A DNA stretch of 8,759 nt, taken from positions 47,966 through 56,724 of the forward strand of contig MFUY01000005.1 of NCBI GenBank assembly GCA_001787035.1, in the 5' to 3' direction. The DNA is from Candidatus Nomurabacteria bacterium RIFCSPLOWO2_01_FULL_41_12 (GTDB lineage Bacteria; Patescibacteriota; Minisyncoccia; Phycocordibacterales; UBA9973). Of the stretch, positions 1-6,050 are shown piece by piece. Each line of letters starts with the position of its first letter. Position 1 is the first letter of the stretch. A program made the position numbers and the translations under genes. The notes below the pieces were generated by a model. It saw only the letters and a program-made list of their open reading frames with translations. It did not search any database and had not been told where the DNA came from.

Positions 1-519
1 TTTGTCTCCCATGTTTTTAAAAGCTTTGCCTTCCCGGCCAATAGTATAGATAGTTGTGAAATTAGCTTGTTTTTCGTTTGCGCCCAATTCAAAAAATAAT
101 TCCAAAATTTCATCATGCACCCGGTTTGGGTCAGCAGCCAGCTTGTCTATCTTATTTATGACCACGATAGGCTGGAGACCTAGCTCCAAAGACTTTTTTA
201 AGACAAATCTAGTCTGAGGCATGGGCCCTTCAACTGCATCTACAAGCAGAAGCACGCAGTCAACTGCGCGCAAGACACGTTCCACCTCACTACCAAAGTC
301 CGCGTGGCCAGGGGTATCTACGATGTTTATCTTGGTATCCTTATAGTAAATAGAAGTATTTTTTGAATAGATAGTGATTCCGCGCTCCTTTTCCAGAGCA
401 TTTGAGTCCATAGACACTCCCTCGTCCTGCAATCCGCCATTTTGTTTCATTAAAGCATCGGTCAAGGTCGTCTTGCCGTGGTCCACGTGAGCTATGATTG
501 CTATGTTTCTAATTTCCAT
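1..519 (-). CDS. typA: TypA/BipA translational GTPase, N-terminal part
   Basis: This is the first 173 residues of a ribosome-associated GTPase of the elongation-factor superfamily; the gene continues past the left edge. TypA/BipA binds the 70S ribosome and 50S precursors and supports ribosome assembly and stress adaptation. The visible part is the G domain: G1 AHVDHGKT (residues 10-17), G2 RGIT (46-49), G3 DTPGH (68-72) and G4 NKID (122-125). The stretches MDSNALEKERGITI and GPMPQTRFVLKK are TypA signatures and argue against LepA or EF-G. The start is the ATG ending at 519, giving MEIRNIAIIAHVDHGK, which matches the normal TypA N-terminus. No Shine-Dalgarno sequence precedes it. It lies 78 bp downstream of tRNA-Tyr on the same strand, with a possible promoter in that gap. 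Confidence 0.95.
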   Translation of the reverse strand, partial: MEIRNIAIIAHVDHGKTTLTDALMKQNGGLQDEGVSMDSNALEKERGITIYSKNTSIYYKDTKINIVDTPGHADFGSEVERVLRAVDCVLLLVDAVEGPMPQTRFVLKKSLELGLQPIVVINKIDKLAADPNRVHDEILELFFELGANEKQANFTTIYTIGREGKAFKNMGDK

Positions 520-535
520 AAATAATTGAAATTAA

Positions 536-551
536 AAAGCCCTAAGGCTTT
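536..551 (-). terminator. Small hairpin with U-run between tRNA-Tyr and typA
   Basis: AAAGCC and GGCTTT form a 6-bp stem around a 4-nt loop. On the minus strand the stem runs into five U residues. It could be a weak intrinsic terminator for tRNA-Tyr or a leader hairpin in front of typA. The stem is short and both readings are open. Confidence 0.35.
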
Positions 552-567
552 AAAAAACTGCTCGCTA

Positions 568-596
568 ATAGTACCACACTTTTATAAAAAACGCAA
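568..596 (-). promoter_or_regulatory. Possible typA promoter
   Basis: TTGCGT (591-596) and TACTAT (568-573) on the minus strand are separated by exactly 17 bp, directly behind the 3' end of tRNA-Tyr. The hexamers match the consensus only moderately. It would give a leader of about 40 nt containing the small hairpin at 536-551. Confidence 0.3.
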
Positions 597-597
597 G

Positions 598-679
598 TGC
601 ACCGGGTTGGACTCGAACCAACGATGCCCGAAGGCGGGTGATTTACAGTCACCTGGAATAGCCGCTATCCGACCGGTGC
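598..679 (-). tRNA. tRNA-Tyr (anticodon GTA)
   Basis: It folds as an 82-nt class II tRNA. The acceptor stem is GCACCGG/CCGGTGC and the D-arm has a 3-bp stem. The anticodon stem is GGTGA/TCACC with loop CTGTAAA, giving anticodon GTA. A long variable arm is closed by GCC-TTCG-GGC, as expected for bacterial tRNA-Tyr, and the T-arm is GTTGG-TTCGAGT-CCAAC. The discriminator is A, followed by CTT, so the CCA end is not encoded and must be added enzymatically. It sits alone between clpB and typA on their strand. Confidence 0.96.
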
Positions 680-751
680 ATGCATACAAAATATAACTGA
701 ATACAATATTTTGACGTCACTCGGACAAAATGAAAACAAGCTTTCACTTTG

Positions 752-803
752 ATCCTCGTTAGTCAAAATAACACAAAATAGTTATTTTTGCTAGACCGAG
801 GAT
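752..803. other. Imperfect hairpin across the clpB stop codon
   Basis: ATCCTCG (752-758) pairs with CGAGGAT (797-803), and inside it AAAATAAC (765-772) pairs with GTTATTTT (781-788) around an 8-nt loop, with an internal loop between the two stems. The clpB stop codon (791-793) lies inside the structure. No U-run follows on the minus strand, so it looks more like a 3'-end stability or processing element than a classic intrinsic terminator. Confidence 0.4.
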
Positions 804-3490
804 TTAGAGTGCACGTGGATTGAGCTTTTGATTTTGCCTGCCCGTCCTCCGGCGTGGCCTTTTTTGGTTTCAATAAAGATTTCTTTGTTTTTTACGGATA
901 CGCTTACTGTATTTCCCTTCTTTACTCCGTTTGAGATGATGTATGACGCAACCGGATTCAAAATTTTATTTTGAATCAAGCGGTTGAGCGGCCTTGCGCC
1001 ATAATGCGGGTCATAGCCTTCTTTGGCCAAGTGAGCCAAGGCTTCCTCGGTAATTTCAAAATTAATACCTTTGCTGTTTAGCCTCTCTCTAACTATTTTT
1101 ATCCTCAAGTTTACTATCTCGGCAATAGCTTCCAGCGACAAAACGTCAAAAACGACGATTTCATCCAAGCGGTTCAAAAACTCTGGACGGAAATTATCTT
1201 TCAGCGCTTCCGTGACTTTCTCTTTCATCTGGCTGTAATCCTGCTTGTTTGAATTGTTGGAAAAGCCGATAGACTCCATTTTTTCCACGAATTGCGAGCC
1301 AATATTGGAAGTGAGGATAATAATAGTATTCTTGAAGTTCACGACTCGGCCTTTGCCGTCAGTCAGCCTCCCTTCGTCAATAACTGAGAGAAGAATGTTG
1401 AAAACTTCCGGATGAGCTTTTTCTATTTCATCAAAAAGAATCACGGCATAAGGCCTGTGCCGGACGGACTCCGTCAATTGGCCCGCTTCATCATAACCGA
1501 CATAGCCCGGAGGAGAGCCGATAAGCTTGGACATTGAATGGCGTTCCATATATTCAGACATGTCCACGCGGATAATCGCTTTATCATCGTTGAACATAAA
1601 TTGCCCGAGAGCCTTAGTCAGCTCGGTCTTACCGACTCCGGTTGGACCCAAAAAGATGAAAGAGCCGATAGGTCTGTTCGGATCCGAAATTCCAGCCCGA
1701 GAACGTCGGATAACATCCGCAACGCGTTTTATAGCTTCGTCTTGGCCAATTACCCTTTTCTTTAATTCCACCTCCATCTTTTCAAGCTTGGCACGTTCTT
1801 CCTCCAGCATTTTAGTAAGGGGTATACCTGTCCAGCGAGCAACTACTTCCGCAATGTCTTCAGCGGTAATTTCTTCTTTCAAGATTCTACGCGATTTCTG
1901 CAGTTTTTTCAGCCGTAAAAGCTTTATCTCCAGCTCTTTTTTGAGCAGTGGTATTTTGCCATAGCGTATCTCTGCCGCGCGTGACAAATCCGACTTCATC
2001 TCGGCGTCTTCGGCTTCCAAACGAATAACTTCAAGCTCTTTCTTGATTGAACGGATTTCAATGACGATGGATTTTTCATTTTGCCACTTCAATTCAAGCT
2101 CTTTCGTCTTCTCATAAAGATTGCCTATTTCTTTGTCTACTTCTTTCACCCTGTTTTTTATTTCTTTTGTTTTTTCTCCGTTCAAAATTTCTTTTTTCAG
2201 TGCTTCTTTTTCAATTTCCAAACGCATTATCTTCCGGTGCGCGTCTTCTAAAACCGGCGGCTTGTTTTCAAGCATTATTTTAAGAGAAGAAGAAGCTTCA
2301 TCGACTAAGTCCACCGCTTTGTCCGGTAAAAATCTGTTGGTAATGTAGCGAGCGGAAAGATTTACCGCGGAAACTATGGCGTCATCGGTAATGCGCACTC
2401 CGTGGAAAAGCTCGTATTTCTCTTTGAGTCCTCGGAGTATCGCAATCGCATCTTCAACCGAAGGCTCATCAATATAGACCGGTTGAAAACGCCGAGCCAG
2501 TGCCGGATCCTTTTCAATGTGTTTCTGGTATTCCCGGAGCGTCGTCGCGCCGATAGCCCGCAGTTCCCCGCGCGAGAGCGCAGGCTTCAGCATGTTAGAA
2601 GCATCCATGGTACCCTCGGCTCCGCCTGCCCCCACAATCGTGTGGATTTCATCAATGAAAAGAATAACTTTCCCGTCGGAACGCTCAATTTCTTTCATAA
2701 TACCCTTCAATCTCTCCTCAAACTCTCCGCGGTATTTCGTGCCGGCAACCAAGAGCCCCAGGTCAAGGGATACGAGCTCCTTATCTTTTAAAGATTCCGG
2801 GACATTGGCCTTTATAATCATCTGAGCCAATCCTTCCACTACTGCCGTTTTTCCAGTACCAGCTTCACCTATTAAAATAGGATTATTCTTGGTCCGACGA
2901 GAAAGTATCTGCATAATACGGGTTATTTCATTGTCTCGGCCGATGACAGGGTCTAGCTTGTCTTCTTTCGCCAGTTTGGTTAAATTGCGGGTATATTTCA
3001 AAAGCAATTTAAATTTCTTCGGCTCGGTGACATCAGTGATATTTTGGCTGCGCAGTTCTTCTAGAACTTTCAGGACAGAATCTTTATGGATTCTGAAGCG
3101 CGCCAAAGTCTCGCGCGCCTCGGAGGTAACTTCCAGTATCGCGATAAAAAGATGTTCGGTCGAAACAAAATCATCTTTCATTATTTCCGCCAATTTGGCT
3201 GATTGCTCTATGACTTGCGCCAAATCGGGGTTCAGATAAATCTGATAGGAGGGAGAAAGAGTGTTATGTGATTCAGGCAATTCAATTAATTCCAAAACAG
3301 AATCGGTTAAAAGCATGCTATCGACTTCGAGCTTGTCAAGGATAGAATTGACCATGCTCTCTTCCTGGAGCAAGAGCGCAGCCAGCAAATGTAGAGAAGA
3401 AACATGATTAACTCCGCGCTCAATAGCAAGCTCATGGGCTTTCTTGATGGCATCCTTGGCTTTAGTTGTAAATTTGTTTAGTGGTGGCAT
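791..3490 (-). CDS. clpB: ClpB-type AAA+ disaggregase with an IGF loop
   Basis: This 899-residue hexameric ATPase belongs to the family that threads proteins out of aggregates with DnaK. Domains in order: two Clp-N repeats (about 1-150); D1 with Walker A GEAGTGKT (208-215), pore loop KYRGEFEER (252-260), Walker B ILFIDE (276-281) and Arg finger pair R333-R334; a full-length coiled-coil M-domain (about 402-540); D2 with Walker A GPTGVGKT (615-622), pore loop GYVGYDE (662-668), Walker B VILFDE (683-688) and sensor-2 GARPLNR (831-837). The long M-domain and RWTGIPLTKM identify ClpB rather than ClpC. Oddly, D2 carries an Ile-Gly-Phe tripeptide (741-743) in the loop where ClpA/ClpC dock onto ClpP. 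The C-terminus has a basic Gly/His/Ser tail of about 24 residues. It starts 3 bp after the HtrA-like gene, with no Shine-Dalgarno sequence, so it is probably co-transcribed and translationally coupled. Confidence 0.95.
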   Translation of the reverse strand: MPPLNKFTTKAKDAIKKAHELAIERGVNHVSSLHLLAALLLQEESMVNSILDKLEVDSMLLTDSVLELIELPESHNTLSPSYQIYLNPDLAQVIEQSAKLAEIMKDDFVSTEHLFIAILEVTSEARETLARFRIHKDSVLKVLEELRSQNITDVTEPKKFKLLLKYTRNLTKLAKEDKLDPVIGRDNEITRIMQILSRRTKNNPILIGEAGTGKTAVVEGLAQMIIKANVPESLKDKELVSLDLGLLVAGTKYRGEFEERLKGIMKEIERSDGKVILFIDEIHTIVGAGGAEGTMDASNMLKPALSRGELRAIGATTLREYQKHIEKDPALARRFQPVYIDEPSVEDAIAILRGLKEKYELFHGVRITDDAIVSAVNLSARYITNRFLPDKAVDLVDEASSSLKIMLENKPPVLEDAHRKIMRLEIEKEALKKEILNGEKTKEIKNRVKEVDKEIGNLYEKTKELELKWQNEKSIVIEIRSIKKELEVIRLEAEDAEMKSDLSRAAEIRYGKIPLLKKELEIKLLRLKKLQKSRRILKEEITAEDIAEVVARWTGIPLTKMLEEERAKLEKMEVELKKRVIGQDEAIKRVADVIRRSRAGISDPNRPIGSFIFLGPTGVGKTELTKALGQFMFNDDKAIIRVDMSEYMERHSMSKLIGSPPGYVGYDEAGQLTESVRHRPYAVILFDEIEKAHPEVFNILLSVIDEGRLTDGKGRVVNFKNTIIILTSNIGSQFVEKMESIGFSNNSNKQDYSQMKEKVTEALKDNFRPEFLNRLDEIVVFDVLSLEAIAEIVNLRIKIVRERLNSKGINFEITEEALAHLAKEGYDPHYGARPLNRLIQNKILNPVASYIISNGVKKGNTVSVSVKNKEIFIETKKGHAGGRAGKIKSSIHVHSKSSV

Positions 3491-3493
3491 ATA

Positions 3494-4270
3494 TTATGGT
3501 GTTTTGGGTATCGTTTGGTCAGCTGGTTTTAAGGCATCAGTAATCATTTTACTCGAAGCAAAAGATACATCTCCATAAAGAGCAATACCAAGGGCTTCAC
3601 CGTCCAGATTAAGAATTAGCCCCCCGACATTTGATCTAGTAACACTAATGTTAATATCCGTCCCTTCAAAAATAGAAGAAGATATGCCGCTGCCTAAGAC
3701 TAAAATCTTCTGGCCTATTTTCATTTTATCCAAATCTCCGAAGACAGGTACGGTAAAAACTATTTTGTTTTGCGGATCTTTTTGGTCAAGCGGGGCTCCT
3801 ATTTTCAGAAATGTAAAGCCCGTTTTGTCCGCAGAAACAAAATCCGCCTTGAATTTTCCATTTTCATTTTTTAGATAATATATTCCCTTGTCGATAGCTG
3901 AAGACCCGTCAATGACAACCAGGCCGTCTGGAGAAACGGCAAATCCCCTGCCGATAGATGTTTCAGTGGCGATACCATCCGGACCGGCAATTTCTTTGCT
4001 GACCGTAAACATGGCTGATTTGTTTTTTGCAATAGCGTCCACTATCAGATCTTCTTCTTTGATGATCACTGTCTGCGTGATGGTCTTGCCTTCCACTTGT
4101 TGAATTTTTTCAATTGTCTGCTTAATGACATTGTTAACTGGAGCGGTAAAAGACGCCGGCGCTTGCTGCATTAAAGTCACGGTCGTTATGCCTGTCGCGA
4201 TAGAAGTGACGAAGCTCAATAAGACCGCGAGCAGTATAAGCTGTGATTTATTCAAGTCCTTTATATCCAT
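3494..4270 (-). CDS. Membrane-anchored HtrA-like protein, catalytic triad lost
   Basis: This 258-residue protein has one N-terminal membrane segment (about 11-33). Lysines 4 and 8 precede it, so the N-terminus should be cytoplasmic and the rest outside. After a linker (about 40-85) comes a trypsin-like domain readable against HtrA/DegP: GRGFAVSPDG (107-116) matches GSGFIVSPDG, TGFTFLKI (150-157) matches TDLAVLKI, and SNVGGLILNLDGEALGI (213-229) matches GNSGGPLLNLDGEVIGI. At the catalytic positions His is S123, Asp is G151 and Ser is V215, so it should not be a protease. There is no PDZ domain. The frame is open and the fold motifs are kept, so it is not an ordinary decaying pseudogene; a binding or sensing role is inference. 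It is the first gene of an operon with clpB, 3 bp away. Its ATG is placed as for a leaderless mRNA. Confidence 0.8.
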   Translation of the reverse strand: MDIKDLNKSQLILLAVLLSFVTSIATGITTVTLMQQAPASFTAPVNNVIKQTIEKIQQVEGKTITQTVIIKEEDLIVDAIAKNKSAMFTVSKEIAGPDGIATETSIGRGFAVSPDGLVVIDGSSAIDKGIYYLKNENGKFKADFVSADKTGFTFLKIGAPLDQKDPQNKIVFTVPVFGDLDKMKIGQKILVLGSGISSSIFEGTDINISVTRSNVGGLILNLDGEALGIALYGDVSFASSKMITDALKPADQTIPKTP

Positions 4271-4276
4271 AGTTCA

Positions 4277-4305
4277 ATTATACCCGGACACTTAGTTTAA
4301 GTCAA
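4277..4305 (-). promoter_or_regulatory. Promoter of the HtrA-like/clpB operon, probably leaderless
   Basis: TTGACT (4300-4305) and TATAAT (4277-4282) on the minus strand are exactly 17 bp apart, a near-consensus sigma-70 promoter. Only 6 nt lie between the -10 box and the ATG, so the usual start point (7 nt downstream) is the A of the start codon. The -35 box begins just after the TAG stop codon of the cysteine desulfurase. Confidence 0.8.
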
Positions 4306-4315
4306 AACTAAGTGT
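4288..4315. promoter_or_regulatory. 11-bp perfect inverted repeat over the -35 box (operator candidate)
   Basis: ACACTTAGTTT (4288-4298) and AAACTAAGTGT (4305-4315) are perfect reverse complements around 6 nt. The -35 box of the HtrA-like/clpB promoter lies almost entirely in the spacer, so a bound dimer would block the promoter. It also spans the stop codon of the cysteine desulfurase (4308-4310) and could act as a 3' hairpin for that mRNA, but no U-run follows. It does not match CIRCE, HAIR or the CtsR box. Confidence 0.6.
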
Positions 4316-5570
4316 GCTGGGTATACCACTTTTTTAATTTAATCAAAATTTGGGATAAAACTTTGACGGTGTAAATAATATCTCTCTTAGTTGTCGCTCG
4401 ACCTAAAGAAAATCGTATCGAGCCGTCAGTTTCCCTGATGTTTTTATCAATAGCTTTGATGACATAAGAAGCTTTTTCATCTCCCATTTTACAGGCGCTT
4501 TTTGCTGAAGCCATGATTCCCCTGGCCGAAAGTTCAATCACTAAAAGGTCACCGGGAATATTGGGGATTGTAATATTCACATTATTCGGCAATCTATTTT
4601 TCAAATCACCATTTATTATAAACTTCGCTTCATGAAATTTTTTGTCCTGCGCCCTTCCCCTGACTACAGGGGTGGGACCCTCGGACGAAAAAATTTTATG
4701 AAGCTCCGTAAAAAAATAATCGCGAAGTTTGACTAAGCGCTTTACTTCTTTTATTTTAATTTTTTCGGTAAATGTAAGTGCCTCGGCAAGCCCCAAAGCT
4801 AAAATAACACTTTCTGTTCCAGGCCGCAATCCGAATTCATGGTCTCCGCCAAACATAATTTTCCTGATAGGTGTATTCTTTTTCACATACAATATCCCAA
4901 TTCCTTTCGGCCCATAAAATTTTGAACTGCTAAAAGACATCAGGTCAACGCCGAGTTTGGCAACTTGTATGGGTAGATAATTTACCGCCTGGGTGGCATC
5001 CGTGTGGAAAAGAATTTTTCTGGAATTTATTTTATTATAGTGCCTGATAACTTTCCCAATAGCATGGAGCGGCTCTATTGTTCCAATTTCACCATTAGCA
5101 TACATGACCGATACTAAAACAGTATTAGGCTTGAGGGCTTTTCTAATTTTTTCAGGATCTATCATCCCATTTTGTTCCGCTTCCACAAAAGTTACTTCAG
5201 CTTTTTTATGTTCTTCTAAATATTTAAAAATTTCTAACACCGATGAATGTTCAATATTGGTGGTAATAAAGTGTGGAATCTTTTCCTTCGCGGCATTTAA
5301 AACACCTAAAATAGCCAAGTTATTGGATTCAGTTGATCCGCTGGTAAAAATTACTTCACTAGATTGTGATTGTAAAATAGCCGCCACATTTTTCCTCGCA
5401 TTTTCCAGCTTGTTTTTTTCTCTTACTCCTAGGCTATGAATTGCTCCAGGATTAGCACATTCTGGATTCGCGCTGGAGGCATAGTCAAGGTATATCCCCA
5501 CACCTATTTTATTTGATTTTAAATAGGTGTGGGGGTGTATTATTCTGGTTTTATCGGTTGATTTTGGCAT
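4308..5570 (-). CDS. Cysteine desulfurase (NifS/IscS family), altered N-terminus
   Basis: This PLP enzyme takes sulfur from cysteine as an enzyme-bound persulfide for tRNA thiolation or Fe-S clusters; 420 residues. Family landmarks: SGSTESNNLAI (77-87), stacking His in IEHSSV (H109), PLP-binding Asp in HTDATQAV (D191), Schiff-base Lys in SSKFYGPKG (K217; the residue before it is Ser, not the usual His), RPGTES (249-254) and catalytic Cys in SACKMG (C360). Two oddities are visible at the front. About 25 residues precede the normal IYLDY start, and between YLDYASSAN and ANPGAIHS about 18 residues found in IscS are missing. The ATG at 5570 is supported by a -10 box at leaderless spacing; GTG at codon 24 is an alternative. 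It is transcribed divergently from the DUF4446 gene. Which sulfur pathway it feeds cannot be told from here. Confidence 0.9.
   Translation of the reverse strand: MPKSTDKTRIIHPHTYLKSNKIGVGIYLDYASSANPECANPGAIHSLGVREKNKLENARKNVAAILQSQSSEVIFTSGSTESNNLAILGVLNAAKEKIPHFITTNIEHSSVLEIFKYLEEHKKAEVTFVEAEQNGMIDPEKIRKALKPNTVLVSVMYANGEIGTIEPLHAIGKVIRHYNKINSRKILFHTDATQAVNYLPIQVAKLGVDLMSFSSSKFYGPKGIGILYVKKNTPIRKIMFGGDHEFGLRPGTESVILALGLAEALTFTEKIKIKEVKRLVKLRDYFFTELHKIFSSEGPTPVVRGRAQDKKFHEAKFIINGDLKNRLPNNVNITIPNIPGDLLVIELSARGIMASAKSACKMGDEKASYVIKAIDKNIRETDGSIRFSLGRATTKRDIIYTVKVLSQILIKLKKWYTQHT
5496..5534. repeat. 14-bp perfect inverted repeat in the 5' end of the desulfurase gene
   Basis: CCCCACACCTATTT (5496-5509) and AAATAGGTGTGGGG (5521-5534) are perfect reverse complements around an 11-nt loop. 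It covers codons 13-25 of the cysteine desulfurase, exactly the non-family N-terminal extension. In the mRNA it would form a stable hairpin starting about 36 nt from the start codon. If translation began at GTG codon 24, it would instead be a leader hairpin. Confidence 0.75.
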
Positions 5571-5586
5571 AAAAGTAGTATATATT
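5558..5586 (+). promoter_or_regulatory. Promoter of the DUF4446-infB-rbfA operon
   Basis: TTGATT (5558-5563) and TATATT (5581-5586) are separated by 17 bp. Eight nt follow before the ATG at 5595, so the mRNA would have no or almost no leader. Its -10 box overlaps the -10 box of the divergent desulfurase promoter by 2 bp, so the two cannot easily be open together. Confidence 0.65.
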
Positions 5587-5604
5587 GAAAACTCATGAAT
5601 ACAA
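5577..5604 (-). promoter_or_regulatory. Promoter of the cysteine desulfurase gene, probably leaderless
   Basis: On the minus strand TATACT (5577-5582) lies 6 nt before the ATG, the same spacing as in the HtrA-like gene. The -35 candidate TTGTAT (5599-5604) is 16 bp away and a weaker match. It reaches into the first codons of the divergent gene. Confidence 0.5.
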
Positions 5605-6050
5605 AGCTGGAAATCATTTTTTTCATTTTTACCGGCATCACTATTGTTGTCGGTGCTATTTGGGTGATAATTACCGAAAAACGCTTAAAAAGATTCTTCT
5701 TGGGTAAAAAAGCGAAAGATTTGGAAGATACCATCATCTTGCTGGAAGAAAATATCGCAAAATTAAATAAAGCAAAAGAAAGTACGGAAAAAGATATCGT
5801 AACAATAAACGTCAAGCTTAAAAAAAGCATCCGTGGCCTGGAAACTATGCGCTACAACCCTTTCCCCGACCAAGGCAGCAATCAAAGTTTTGCGATTGGA
5901 ATGTTGAATGAAGAAGGCGACGGCGTAGTATTTTCTAGTTTATATTCCCGCGAACGAATGAGCGTATTTGCCAAACCGATCAAAAATAATAAATCAGAAT
6001 ATGAACTCACGGCCGAGGAAAAAGAAGTGTTAGAAAAAGCAAAAATATAA
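5595..6050 (+). CDS. DUF4446-type single-pass membrane protein
   Basis: This 151-residue protein has a membrane segment at about 6-26, then a charged, probably coiled-coil stretch (about 28-80), then a compact C-terminal domain. That domain contains RYNPFPDQGSNQSFAIGML (86-104), GDGVVFSSLYSRE (108-120) and VFAKPIKN (124-131). The pattern RYN-F-D-G--SF-----L--GDGVV--S---R------KPI is what I recognise as DUF4446, a family of unknown function seen in Firmicutes and CPR bacteria. The segment before the helix is short and a basic stretch (KRLKRFFLGKK) follows it, suggesting that the C-terminal domain is cytoplasmic. It heads the operon with infB, overlapping it by one base in TAATG, so the two are translationally coupled. 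A specific role is not known; an envelope-linked function is inference. Confidence 0.85.
   Translation: MNTKLEIIFFIFTGITIVVGAIWVIITEKRLKRFFLGKKAKDLEDTIILLEENIAKLNKAKESTEKDIVTINVKLKKSIRGLETMRYNPFPDQGSNQSFAIGMLNEEGDGVVFSSLYSRERMSVFAKPIKNNKSEYELTAEEKEVLEKAKI

Noticed and set aside
1..519. LepA or EF-G instead of TypA
   Set aside because: The MDSN-LEKERGITI and GPMPQTRFV-KK stretches are TypA-specific.
680..790. Promoter for tRNA-Tyr
   Set aside because: A TATATT lies upstream of the tRNA, but no acceptable -35 box is at 16-18 bp, so I do not list it.
1527..3239. Several plus-strand open frames of 75-145 residues
   Set aside because: All lie antisense to conserved clpB domains with no start signals of their own.
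4288..4315. CIRCE, HAIR or CtsR operator for clpB
   Set aside because: Arm sequence and spacing do not match TTAGCACTC-N9-GAGTGCTAA, CTTGAGT-N7-ACTCAAG or the GGTCAAA direct repeat.
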